Assembly: GCA_030435675.1 (NCBI GenBank)
Contig: CM059625.1
Coordinates: 16,616,001-16,680,000 of the forward strand
DNA: 64,000 nucleotides
Origin: Steinernema hermaphroditum
Taxonomy: Eukaryota; Nematoda; Chromadorea; Rhabditida; Steinernematidae
Direction of reading: 5' to 3'
The notes under the pieces were generated by a model. The model did no database searches. It was not told where the DNA came from and saw nothing but the letters and a program-made list of their open reading frames with translations. Positions 1-13,517 of this stretch are shown here, in pieces. Positions within the stretch are counted from its first letter, which is position 1. Every line of letters starts with the position of its first letter. Position numbers and translations under genes: made by a program.

Positions 1-237
1 GCTACCACTCCAGTGCCTGATGCACCAGAAACGCTACGAAGCGAGACGACTTCATCAATTCGCTTCTTCCGCGAAGACTGTGCTCGGTGTCATTCGCCTC
101 ATCGTTCACGTTCGCAGCGATCGTTAGCTGGTCTTACGACAGGGTTGAGTAATCGGCAGCTTTCTTTGCCTGTTACTAATAATTCTTGCCTTTTTGATGA
201 CGAGAGCCTCATGTTGATGATTGAGAGACACGAATAA
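1..237 (+). CDS. 3' end of an unrecognised gene (partial, truncated by window start)
   Basis: The frame is open from the first base and stops with TAA at 235-237, giving about 78 residues. The peptide is rich in Ser, Arg and Cys/His (RFFREDCARCHSPHRSRSQR) and ends in an acidic, Met/Leu-rich tail. It looks like the C-terminal exon of a longer plus-strand gene whose upstream exons lie outside the window. The composition resembles a disordered, basic tail rather than a folded domain, and I recognise no family. An internal Met at position 19 could start a short ORF by chance, but the open frame to the edge argues for a continuing exon. The call rests only on reading-frame length and composition. 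Confidence 0.4.
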   Translation, partial: ATTPVPDAPETLRSETTSSIRFFREDCARCHSPHRSRSQRSLAGLTTGLSNRQLSLPVTNNSCLFDDESLMLMIERHE

Positions 238-796
238 ATATGCTAATATTTAAAGGACGTATTCGGCCGAATTTCCAACAATCCATTCATGGTGATCCTT
301 AGGTGTCTTGGAGACACTTGTATAGAAAACAATTTTATCAAAAATCCTTTTCGGGCTCTGTGCAAGAAGTGTGCACAAAATCAATTTCGTGTGCACATAA
401 TTCGAAACGTGTGAACATAATTTTTTATTAATTTCGTAAGAAGGTAAAGTTACGATTTAGGCTGCGGCCCGACCGCAGACGAGCTCTGTATTCATTTTTT
501 GGAACGGGCTAACATCCAGGCTTCGCTTAGGCAAACCTCGACTTGGCTTAGGCTCCGGCTTAGGACCACGCCTATGGATTTATCAAGACTACAGGGCTCG
601 CCCTTCGGGATCGCTTAAAATTCATAAGCGAACGCATTCTATTTTTATAATGCTAGAATATTCACAAGGGTAATGCTGTTGTTTACATGGTTGAACATGA
701 GAAATTCACCAGACTCTACGATAGCGCTTGTTGCATTGCACCCTGCTCCATATAAACAACGCATTTTTTGGTGTTTCTTTGAATTTTCAGAACACA
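238..796. other. Intergenic region with short tandem repeats
   Basis: No convincing coding exon. It holds three imperfect 20-bp tandem units at 369-428 and several GGCTTAGG-type repeats at 511-570. The last bases before 791 form a pyrimidine-rich acceptor (TTTCAG) that probably receives a spliced leader for the next gene. Confidence 0.6.
369..428. repeat. Three imperfect 20-bp tandem units
   Basis: Units start at 369, 389 and 409. Each begins GTGTGCACA or GTGTGAACA and continues with an A/T-rich half. They are non-coding and I assign no function. Confidence 0.6.
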
Positions 797-1789
797 ATGC
801 TTAGCGCCGAAGAACGCCGTCAACGTCGCAAGCAACGCATTCTCGAAAATGCCGACAAACGCCTCGAAAAACTGCTGACTTACAACGGAGGTAGGATTTC
901 AGCTATCTGTCATTTATCATTTCTAAGCAAATTGTAGAAGTTCGCACAGCACCATGTTTCGAAGGCCCTGTGGCCGCGATGCCTGCTAACATAGTTCAGA
1001 CGAAATCAGAACCTGACGTGGCCCCGAGAAACGACGATGCTGTCCGTGAGGAGCAACCGCTTCCACAGGAGAATCCAACTCCCTTGATGACTGATGAGGT
1101 GTCTAATGAGCCAGCTGAGGAGCTCATTGAGAATGAGGCATCCGAGGACGAAGTTCGTCAGAGACTGACAGAAGCACTGTAAGATAGTACGGACATCGGC
1201 TAAATCACATACATCCTATTATAGCGACGATGGTGTTGAAATGGTGGAGGAAGAGGATAGTTCAGATACAGCCACCCAAAAGATCGTTACTGAACCTCTC
1301 CCGGTTGATAAGCTCCTTTCTTTTCTTCTCGCCGTTTTGCTCGGCGTCAGCTTTGCCGTTCTAACGTCTACTGTCTATCCCACATTCATGCCCTTTATGT
1401 GGTTTGTCATTATCGAGGCGGTCATCGTTGTCCTGCGCATTAGCAAAGTAAACACTCTTATTTGATTTCCTGATGTATAATTATCTTTCAGCCTCAACCG
1501 TCCAATCCGTTCGCCGATGAGATGTTCAAAGAGATGCATACTATTGATCCTTCTGTCATTAGCACTATTGGTAAGTGCTGATAATATTAAGACAGTATTG
1601 CCGGCTTTTCTGGGCGTCATTTCGAACCTGACCCCTAAGTTCTAATTCTCAATTCCACCACCCAACCTTTGTTATCATTCTTATATTTTAGCCAGAGGAA
1701 TCCAAGCGGTCAACGACGCCATCAACGATTTCGCCCCTTTCACCGTTTCATTCGTCCTGACTGCCATGGCGGCCGAATTGCTCGCTTAG
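797..1789 (+). CDS. CAML/Get2-like ER membrane protein (tail-anchored protein insertion receptor)
   Basis: Five exons join in frame: 797-890, 938-1178, 1225-1447, 1492-1570, 1692-1789, giving 244 aa. The N-terminus is a charged, Arg-rich segment (AEERRQRRKQRILENADKRL) like the Get3-binding start of CAML and Get2. An acidic linker of about 100 residues follows. Three hydrophobic segments lie near residues 138-160, 162-183 and 225-243, the last at the extreme C-terminus. In the CAML/Get2 family this layout forms, with WRB/Get1, the ER receptor that accepts tail-anchored proteins from the cytosolic ATPase TRC40/Get3. The start is chosen because a TTTCAG acceptor lies 6 nt upstream and no earlier in-frame ATG exists. 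Family assignment rests on architecture and the N-terminal motif, so it is moderate. Confidence 0.6.
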
Positions 1790-2302
1790 TTTCTGCTCCA
1801 TCCTTTAGGTGATCTCTTGATGACTGGTTTTCCTTTGTGATATGTAATAAACGTTATTTCTACATGTGTGGTCTGCACACTCATCACAACCCCATTGTTC
1901 CATTGTCTGAGGTCGTTTGCACGCGGAGGGTAACCCTGGCGCCCGTGCCCTTCCTGTTCTGCACAGACCGCTGCCTCCATTCAAACTTCCTCACCCAACG
2001 GCCGCGGTTCGGACGATTGTAGGTCGAGCGGGGGCCGTCCGCGTCGTCCGTACAGTTCGCCGCAACGGCTGCATGACGCTGGAGGGCCGAATTGATCGTC
2101 GTCAAAGTGCGCCACTTTAGCTTTCTTAGCTTCGGAGACCGGCAGGTGAATCAGCGTTCGCGTAATGTAAATGGGCCATATTCACCTGCTCGTATCTTGT
2201 GATTTCCCATCCATAATATGTATGTCAACATTGTGTGGCGCAAACACTTCTTCTGAGACGGCTCGGGCGGCACCCTAGCGTTCCCTCAGTCTGTTCCCAG
2301 CC
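1790..2302. other. Intergenic region, 3' UTR of the CAML-like gene and promoter of HHAT
   Basis: Holds the poly(A) signal at 1846-1851, then a GC-rich stretch (about 1900-2130) with overlapping short ORFs on both strands. These show no splice pattern or family resemblance. It ends in a TTCCCAG acceptor at 2300. Confidence 0.55.
1846..1851 (+). terminator. Poly(A) signal AATAAA of the CAML-like gene
   Basis: A canonical AATAAA hexamer about 57 nt after the stop codon at 1789, followed by T-rich sequence. Confidence 0.6.
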
Positions 2303-4524
2303 ATGACGGCTCTCCTGCCCAGATGGGAACATCGCATCTATCTCCTGATATGGGTACTCCACTCCCTGGCTGCATTTGTTTTGGCCATCTACACAACCAG
2401 TGAGCTAAGAGTATGGCTGAGGCAATGGCTCACTGACAGCGAGTAAGTTTTGAGTACCATATCACAATGGCAATCCGTTTCGGATCGAAGTTCTGTAGTT
2501 CCAACATAAATCAATCTCTTGGCAGAAGATTTTTTTGTTAATGAGTCATAAGCCACATTGGCGAAATCACCTTTGTCTTCTTCACAAAGTTTTCAAGATT
2601 CAAAACTTGATTACGGTATCAATCATTTCAGCTACATCACCAACTGGAAAAGAGACGCGTCCGATGTGGAATGGGCCCTTTTTCGAACGTCCTTCCGCGG
2701 AACGATCCTCTTCTTCACTCTACACTCGCTCGGCTTCCATATTGTTTACAAGAAGTGCAGCAAAGAAACGGCTACTTACGCTCTGATCGCATTCTGGACA
2801 TCACTTCACATTATTTTCGCCAGTTTAACATCTATATGCGTTCTTGCCGCCATCGCTACCGTTACCGTAATCCTCACAGTGAAGCTGAAAAGTGAACTTC
2901 CCGCCTGGGTCATCTGCGTTGGATTCGTCCTTACAGTTAACAATTATGCGAGATTTTCCGTGGACCCGGCCAGCTACTACAGAGAATTCAATATCTATTT
3001 TTACACTGCCGTTCAGGTGAGCACATGACTTTTGTACTTTTACATACGAGGTGATATTTAATAGTAGACGTAGGCAGTATTTGTGACTTGCCGTCATGGT
3101 ACACGCTATTTTCATCATGTCTAAATGTCATTATTAGGGTGGTTACAGTAGCCAACTTGAGTAAGTTAAAAGCGCTAGGTGGAGCAACGAGGACCAGCTG
3201 TTGGCTCGATCCATAAAAGCTGAAAGCAAGGACAACATATGAATCCACAACCCAAGTGAAATGTTTTTGTTTCAGATTCTCAACTTTTGCATCTATCTGC
3301 ATCGACACTCCCACTATGATGTCAGCAAGCATGTGCTCCTCCGCTTCGTCCAATACCTCCTCTACCCTCCCTACACTATGACTCTGATCGTGCTATTCGA
3401 GGACTTCGACCAACAGATTACAAAGCGTGAACATAATCCGAGTGCTGACATCGAGTTCAGCACTCTTGCTAAGAAGCTCGGTCGACTGCTTTTCTGGGCG
3501 GCTTTCTTGGATGCTTTGCATCATGTTCTCTACGTGAATGCACTGTTTTCATCGCCGTTCACGTTAATATATGGGTTGAATAGCTACAAGCGTAAGTAGG
3601 TATAGCAACTGTGGATATCGTATAAGTTATTTTAGTTGCTTCCTTAGCCTACGTCGCTGGTCAACTGTTTCATGTGAAATATGTTGTTCTCTTTGGTATT
3701 CCAAGCTGGTTCGCACTCCTCGATGGGATGGATCCCCCAGGTCCTCCTATCTGCATCTCCAGGGTGTCGAAGTACTCTCAGATGTGGCGGCATTTCGATC
3801 GCGGTCTCTACGAGTTCTTGAAAAATCAGGTCGGTCTTCGCATTCTAGTCACATATTGTGCTAAGCCCTAAGCTTGAATGCTCCCTGCACAACTTAGGGG
3901 CGAATATTCAGGCCTAGTTTCGATATGTTTTACTTTGCCACACTTTGGCCATCTAAATTATCGTAGTGAAGGTTATAGTCATTGTTTAGGTGTACATACC
4001 TCTCATGAAAAACCAAACTGGAGCAGCACTAATCGCTAGGCGTCTCTTCGCAATGGTCTCAGCCTTTCTCTTCGTACTCGCTTGGCACGGAACATCATCC
4101 AACTACATAAGTTGGGTATCGCTCAGCGCTCTAGAGCTGTGTATTGAACGAGTTGGCAAAGCGATCGCTAGAACAGAAAGCTTTACAAGGATTTCAATCG
4201 CAATTGGCCCTCAAAATATTACTCGACTACAATCGGTCGCCATGCTAGCCACGGTTATTCCTGGCATTTTTGGTGTTTTCTTCTTTCTCGGCAGCGAAGG
4301 AATAGGAAGTACTATCTTCCAAAGCGTACTAATCGACGGGTTCAAGGAGATCTTCACTTTGCATTTCAGGTAAGATTAGATATGGTCTATTTGAATAATT
4401 TGTTGCGATTTTCAGACTTGGAGAAGCCGGTCAGGTTCTTATGCATTTACTCATTTTGGGATACGCATTTAATGCGACTTGTTTGTATTTTGAGGATAGC
4501 AAAAGGAAAACCAAAGTGCACTAA
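2303..4524 (+). CDS. HHAT: Hedgehog acyltransferase-type MBOAT protein (HHAT)
   Basis: Six exons join in frame: 2303-2442, 2632-3016, 3276-3591, 3636-3829, 3990-4369, 4416-4524, giving 507 aa, close to the usual HHAT length. HHAT-type landmarks appear in order: LPRWEHRIY at the start, DYITNWKRDASDVEW near residue 48, LDGMDPPGPP, then HFDRGL with Asp at about 335, and AWHG with His at about 378. The last two fit the catalytic Asp/His of MBOAT enzymes, so this is the HHAT branch and not the inactive HHATL/GUP1 branch. Many hydrophobic segments indicate a polytopic ER membrane enzyme. HHAT palmitoylates the N-terminus of Hedgehog; nematodes lack a canonical Hedgehog, so the substrate is unknown. 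The ATG lies 2 nt after a TTCCCAG acceptor. Confidence 0.9.
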
Positions 4525-5234
4525 TTTATTTTTATTTGTAAGAGTAATAAATATGAGGCCATGAAGAATATGACTATAGTAGGAAGAGGGGCCCTTATTC
4601 TCTGATCTTCTTTGTGAGTCACAGGCACGGAAAAGGATCGGTAAAGCGTGGAAGAACGTTAAGGTGATTTGCCTATGAACGAAGGGCCGCATTGGGTATA
4701 TGAGCGACACTTTGTCTATTGAATGCATGTATTCATGAATTAGAATTGGTAAAACAGAAGGCCAATGAAAAAGGTTCACTTATCTCATCCGAGCTAACCT
4801 TTGGTTCACACCTGCCAAAGTCGAAATGACAATCCAGCTCCAATCGTGTACAATATGTGCAAAACATGTCTAATTTGCTACTTGTCACATACACGCGCGT
4901 TTATCCCACCCTAATTCAGCATATGTGCACTAATCAATAACTCGTAATTGACGTTGTATGGATGCTCTGTCGCCGACTTCACTTTCTTCTTATTTTGTCT
5001 GCAATGGTCAAAGTCGTACTGAGTTGTCCAAATAACCACCCTGTACATCAAGCTTGCAGAAGAATTGACCGAACCACTTAATAAAGAATAGCAACCGACG
5101 ATCCCGAGAAGAATCTGTCCTTGTACGATGTGAGAGATTGAAACGACTCATTTAGTAAAAGAAATGGATTTAACAGCAACAATATATTCCCAAACAGAAT
5201 AACAAGACAGGGGATGTCACCCAAACGGTTAGGA
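4525..5234. other. Intergenic region between convergent HHAT and rps-18
   Basis: Both flanking genes end here. Beyond the poly(A) signal at 4546 I see no splice-supported exon on either strand. Confidence 0.6.
4546..4551 (+). terminator. Poly(A) signal AATAAA of HHAT
   Basis: AATAAA 22 nt after the HHAT stop codon, in a T-rich 3' flank. Confidence 0.6.
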
Positions 5235-5796
5235 TTAGCCTCCCTTCTTCTTGGAGACACCGACAGTGCGTCCCTTGCGACCGGTAGTCTTGGTGTGCTG
5301 TCCACGGACACGGAGACCCCAGTAGTGACGGAGACCGCGATGGAGGCGGATCTTCTTCAGACGCTCGAAGTCCTCACGGAGCTTGTTGTCGACGGCGGTG
5401 GAAAGGAGCTGAAAAAGAGAGATGAGTAAGAGAAGGTTCGGGAAAGATCACGAACCTGGGAGTACTTTCCGTCCTTGACGTCCTTCTGTCTGTTGAGGAA
5501 CCAGTTGGGGATCTTGTACTGGGAGGGGTTCTGCATGATGGTGGTGAGCTTTTCCAAATCATCTTCGGTGATCTCTCCAGCACGCTTGTGGATATCGATG
5601 TCAGCCTTGCGGCAAACGACGAACGCGAAACGACGACCAACACCCTATTTGATTAGGAACGAATAGAAAGTGGTAACGGGAATGACGAGGATACCTTGAT
5701 GGAGGTAAGGGCGAAGGGAACCTTGCGGTTACCGTCGATGTTCGTGTTCATGACACGATGGATGTGCTGGAACTTCTCAGGGACAATCAACGACAT
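5235..5796 (-). CDS. rps-18: 40S ribosomal protein S18 (uS13)
   Basis: Three minus-strand exons join without a phase break: 5796-5695, 5644-5456, 5408-5235, giving 154 aa, the normal eukaryotic length. The protein starts [20 protein letters not shown], carries the S13/S18 core ([20 protein letters not shown]), and ends with the basic tail of the family ([20 protein letters not shown]). uS13 sits in the head of the 40S subunit and contacts the P-site tRNA and the 60S bridge. Codon choice is strongly C-ending, as in highly expressed worm genes. It is divergent from sec-61 copy A, with about 0.9 kb between the starts, which may hold promoters for both. Confidence 0.97.
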
Positions 5797-6687
5797 GTTG
5801 ACTGGCGTTTGTTACCACTGGAAAAGGGAGATATTTAGAATTTGATGACGGTGTGATTCCAAAATCGTAGGATTAGGTCGGCACGAGTTTTCGTCTGAAT
5901 AACAGAAGTGCAGCTAGTGAAATATCACCGTACACATCAGAAAAAAATGAAATTATGAATTTCGAAAATACAAGATCGCAACAATTGCCAAAAACTTATT
6001 AAAAAGACATTGTCTTTCTGTGAGTAGTCGGAAACATATTGGACAAGAATAGCTTCACCATAGAAGAAGATATTCAATCTTTAGGCTCAGTTAACTCAAG
6101 TTTGGATCAGTTTGTCCACATGCTAATCGATCGCCAGAATGCACAAAGCCGAATCCCAATACAGCAGAGGGAGATCGTTGCCTAAAACCAGCCTCCTCGT
6201 CGCCCACCGCATTGCTAACGTTCTACCGTATTCATTACAATCGCGCAAGGAGGCAGGCGGCGTTCAGCAATGCGACTCGTGTGGGAAACATCAAACGCAA
6301 TCGCTAACCGCGCAAGACGATCGTGGCGAGACCGTGCAGTCCGGTTACGATCATAGTCTTTCGTTGAGTCGGGAAATTGTGAGACGACGCGGATGGCGTC
6401 CCGTTCTTAGTGCGAACTGGGACGCCCGGCTCACGGCGGATCTACTGCGCGTCGCAACTCGGTTAGTCGTGGCATGTCCCTCTGTTGGAGTGTGTGGTCA
6501 TCATTTGCTTATCACTTCACGTTTCCACTCAGCTTTGAAGCTTTCACATTCAAGCTACTGATAAATTCGGAACTCCTTGTGTCAGACCCTTAAGGTGTTT
6601 TCAAGCAATTCAGCGCGATGTTTGTAGACACTTCAACCTACTTCGAGGTGCGTCAACGTGTTGTATTTTCAGGGACCTCAGACTGAC
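5797..6687. other. Divergent promoter region of rps-18 and sec-61 copy A
   Basis: Non-coding by my reading. A 140-aa open frame at 6139-6561 has Ser/Arg/His-rich, low-complexity composition and no splice context. The block 6230-6480 is GC-rich, as expected for a strong divergent promoter. A TTTTCAG acceptor at 6672 precedes the sec-61 start. Confidence 0.5.
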
Positions 6688-8252
<1,565 letters not shown>

Positions 8253-8838
8253 TGTTTATACATATTTCTATTGTTTGTTGACAGGTTACCATCTCGAGCG
8301 AAAGTTGAGATGGTTCTATTTATTGTAAATTATTGTTTGCAACTAATAACACGTTAAACATAAAAGTTGTGACGGTTGAGCTCGCGGTGGTAATCTCAGG
8401 CTGGTGTCTTTCCTATCAGTAGTCTCTGTGTCAGACGCTTTCATTTCTTTTCATTGTACTGTGCCACATGAAGTGCTAATAAAGCGAAGAAAACTTACAA
8501 CATTTTCAATATGGGTTAAACGTGGAAAGTCGAATTGTAAGGAATGTCTCTCGTATACTGAAAATAAGTTAAACGCAGTGCCGTTTCATGTGTATTGGTA
8601 GATGACATATTCCCAAATTTGCGTTCTCATATATACACGAACACTTACCGTATAGAGTAATGCCTTTCCATATTGTTAGCTTTTAAAATTGCTTGTTAGA
8701 CTCTTCACTCACGTACATGGGTGTTCTCAGAAAAAAAAAACAAGTAACCTCGATAGAATTTGAGTCTTAAGCTAAGTTCAAAGGTGCAACAGTGCCAGGT
8801 CTGACAAAAACAAGGCATCTTGTTGTGCTACTATGCAG
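8253..8838. other. 3' flank of sec-61 copy A, convergent with the minus-strand gene
   Basis: A/T-rich sequence with an AATAAAG-like site near 8478. No exon with splice support is seen on either strand. Confidence 0.5.
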
Positions 8839-9944
8839 TTACCAGTCTCCAAACGGATAATCCTTCGTAAGGATAGATCCATCTTCTAACAGATAATAAA
8901 CCATATGGATGATAAACTACACAAATGGCGTCTTTCTGTGTGCTGTTTTGAATAATAAAGATTCTGTGCACTTACTGCATCACAAAGACGAAATGTCATT
9001 TGCGCTCTCCAGTCGTTGCGCTTTTCGAATCCAGTACCAGCAGACGAGCTAGCATGACAAGAAGCAACTGTTTCCCCTATCGTAACCTGTTAGGGGAAAC
9101 CCTCGATCTCAATGCAGAGAATCCAAAAACATGTAACGGGTAACGAGGTTACTCATTTATACCGCTGTTTGTTATAACAAAATGGCTTATTTTCGACAAT
9201 GATGCATCCTCTAAGAACTCGTACCGCGCAGGAAAAGCTGGAATGCCTATAGAGTTCCTCAAGAAGCGTAAGCGTAACCTGTGCATTTTAACACCTTTAG
9301 CAAACGTACTTATAGGAAGACAGATTATGATGTCATATCACATTTGTATTCGTGTATCAAGGCATAACTTCAGAACACGGAACTTCGTTTGAATCTATTT
9401 GTAGAATTGGATTACGACACATTTCCAAACCACGCGAAATGCCCTTAGAATGTTCTTTTTAATTGGGCTGTACTTTTCCATGACGTTTGCACCTTAGAGT
9501 TAGCGCTATTCTTCGAATTGAAAAAAATTCACTCGCGTGCGCACAATGCATTAGCTCATATGCACTTCTCCGTGAACGCAGCATCCACTGTGTAGCAGCA
9601 TACCTTCTGAAGTGCAGTGCCGAATTATTCGGCTCCCGGTCTGTCGTAGGCTAAGTACTCACTTGGAATGGTAGATGGATTTCAAATTCTACTGTATCAA
9701 AGGAGTACTGATCCTGGGATAGCCTGGACTCTCGTATGGTGTAAACCTCAAATAAGGTATGTGACATTCGCAGCACATCTTGTATTTTCAAAATTCGCTC
9801 ATAGTAGTGACCTGTCTCCTTTTGCAGGACACTATGGGACGTGTGTTCTGTGGACTGGACGAAGAAACCGGTGGCTAGCTTGTTACCAACTCTTAAATCT
9901 CGATGAGTGAATAAAGAATCGCTATAATAAATGAATTGTTTCAT
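8839..9944 (-). CDS. Unrecognised 156-aa protein between the sec-61 copies
   Basis: Three minus-strand exons, 9944-9663, 9086-8976 and 8916-8839, join at phase 0 with GTGAGT and GTAAGT donors and clear acceptors (CTAACAG, TGTGTAG). The protein alternates hydrophobic and polar residues (TVEFEIHLPFQVTIGETVAS) and ends with an ordered stretch (AFIIHMVYYLLEDGSILTKD, then YPFGDW). It looks like a small beta-rich fold. There is no signal peptide or clear membrane helix. I do not recognise the family. The ATG lies 11 nt after an ATATTTAG acceptor, so trans-splicing could define the start, but an upstream exon cannot be excluded. The reading is supported mainly by three independent exons staying open and in phase. 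Confidence 0.6.
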
Positions 9945-11317
9945 AATTGTAAGCTCTAAATATTGAGTATCGTTTCTATAGCCAAATATGCGTTTGTGCT
10001 ATTCTGATTCAAGTGTTTAATGTCGTACTTGTTTCGGGTGATCTGCTCGCTATCAATGAATGTTCCGCTTCTGCGTTCATTCAAAAACGAATCACAACCG
10101 TCGCGTTAAGCCGGATATCAGCAAACATGTTATCATAGTCATAGACGAATCGTTGCTCTGGTTCCACATGAATCCAGTGGAACAGTCGCTTTCCATTGGA
10201 ACTGTCCCGTGTAGTTTTATCTGGCGGCGATCATTATTCATCACTATTATAGTTAACTTATCGAATCCACGATCAGCTTAAGGACATTTGAACACAACAC
10301 CTATTCATCCTTCATAAAGCAATGCTCCCACAGAAAAAGGAAATTACCCGTGAGTAAAATCGAGTCACTGGCAATTCTCTTTACTCTCATGGACAAATAA
10401 CAAGAAATGGTATTTTGCTAATTCTGCTCATTGTATTCTTTTGTTTTCACCAAGGTAGTTCTCACAAACACACATTCCCTTCATTATTAGCGACCAAAGA
10501 TCTAGGAGCGCTCCGCCGATCCTTCTAATAAACACATTTCTATATTGTAGGCTCTGCTTATAATACAGAGTGCTCCAAAACGAACATCTAGACAAGAAGT
10601 CTGGAATGTTCACGGAAATGACAGTCCAATCCAGACGCCCTGGGTCACCCTACGTATTGTACAGCTTCTACAATAGCGAATGGATAATTCTGTGTGGCCC
10701 TTTGACAGTGGATCTTTAAAGTTATAGAAATTCGTCATATAGACGAATGACGTTGTCCTATCCGCAAGTACAATCTGACTAAATGCAATTCTACCAGGAA
10801 GACCGCATTGCTCTCTCGCAGTTCCCAGTGATGGATTTCGAGATTTCGGACCGATATTTCGAGATCGCGTGTGGCAAAGGTTTTGAGACCGAGATCAAGA
10901 CCGAGACTCGGCACCTTTCCCACTAAAACGTCCGCGTCTCTGCGGTTCCACCCCATTATCCCACTGAGTTAGCCCATGCCACGCGATTGGTGATGGGTGA
11001 CCGCTTCACACTTTGCAAAAAAAAGCGGCAGACGTGCTCTGCGAAATAGCGTCACCGTTTGGTTGTGTCGTTGAGTAACCTTGCAGTCCGCATAGGTCAT
11101 GTGTGGAAATGAGTGCGATGACGACGGCAGCCAAGGCGTCCGTTCACAGTCGCCGTGGCGGCGAGCGGCTCGCATCCGATCAACTGCGCACTATAGTCCA
11201 GTTTGTTGCTCGTCCTGCTCACTGTTCAGACGCGTGTTTGTCCGCTTTGTGTCGTTGCGTACTTGACCACATCCTTCCGTGATTCTGCCATAATTTACAG
11301 AAACGTCTCAAACCAAC
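9945..11317. other. Intergenic region upstream of sec-61 copy B
   Basis: No exon seen. It includes a short stretch rich in CGAGA repeats (about 10840-10920) and a GC-rich block (11000-11200), probably the promoter of copy B. An ACAG acceptor at 11300 precedes the start by 17 nt. Confidence 0.5.
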
Positions 11318-12882
<1,565 letters not shown>

Positions 12883-13517
12883 TTAATTGTCATTGTTAAG
12901 TTATTGTCTGTTTAATAAGTGGTGAGTGAAGGCGTTTATGTTCCCCAGTTGAATAATATCTACACACGGAAGAAAAGGGTCAGGATCATTCACAACAAGC
13001 TATTCTTTGTTCGTTCTCCAGAAACACACCCTCTCGCGTACGCGTATTTAGGACTAGTGATGATGTCAGACAAGATTTGTACGTGATTCATGAATGTACT
13101 TCGGTCTGCAACTAAAAAATGGTTCACTGTTCACTACGCGACCATTGTTAAATTCCATGTCACGCGTACGCAAAACAAAGTTGCAAGTGGTGCGCGTCAT
13201 AAAAACGAACTAGGATAAAACTGAGGCGCTTTCACTTAACGGCCGAAAGAAGGCGTAAGAAAATAGGATGAAGACGCTCGCGGGCGTGTCGCGACTTTAA
13301 TCGAAAATACTGTCACTTCGTCTGTAGTGTCTTCAATCAGGTTTTTGGGACATCGAATGGACCCTGAGGGCAGCGCATCGGCGGTTCGAACCTCTCCCGC
13401 GCACGCGCAAGGATGACTATGCAAGGGCAGCGAAGACCGAGAGCTCGGCCAGGATATCGTCATCGGAACATTTGCTGGTCGTGCGGTTCATCGTTTGAAG
13501 CCGTCGTCTAGGTGGTC
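12883..13517. other. Intergenic region, sec-61 copy B to BPI-like gene
   Basis: No coding exon supported. Sequence from 13230 to 13500 is GC-rich and is probably the promoter and 5' UTR of the next gene. Confidence 0.5.

Noticed and set aside
6139..6561. 140-codon ORF in the rps-18/sec-61 divergent promoter
   Set aside because: Composition is Ser/Arg/His-rich without domain features, it has no splice context, and GC-rich promoter DNA easily yields open frames.
13380..13400. B-box-like GGTTCGAACC near 13384
   Set aside because: There is no A box at tRNA spacing and no cloverleaf in the flanks.
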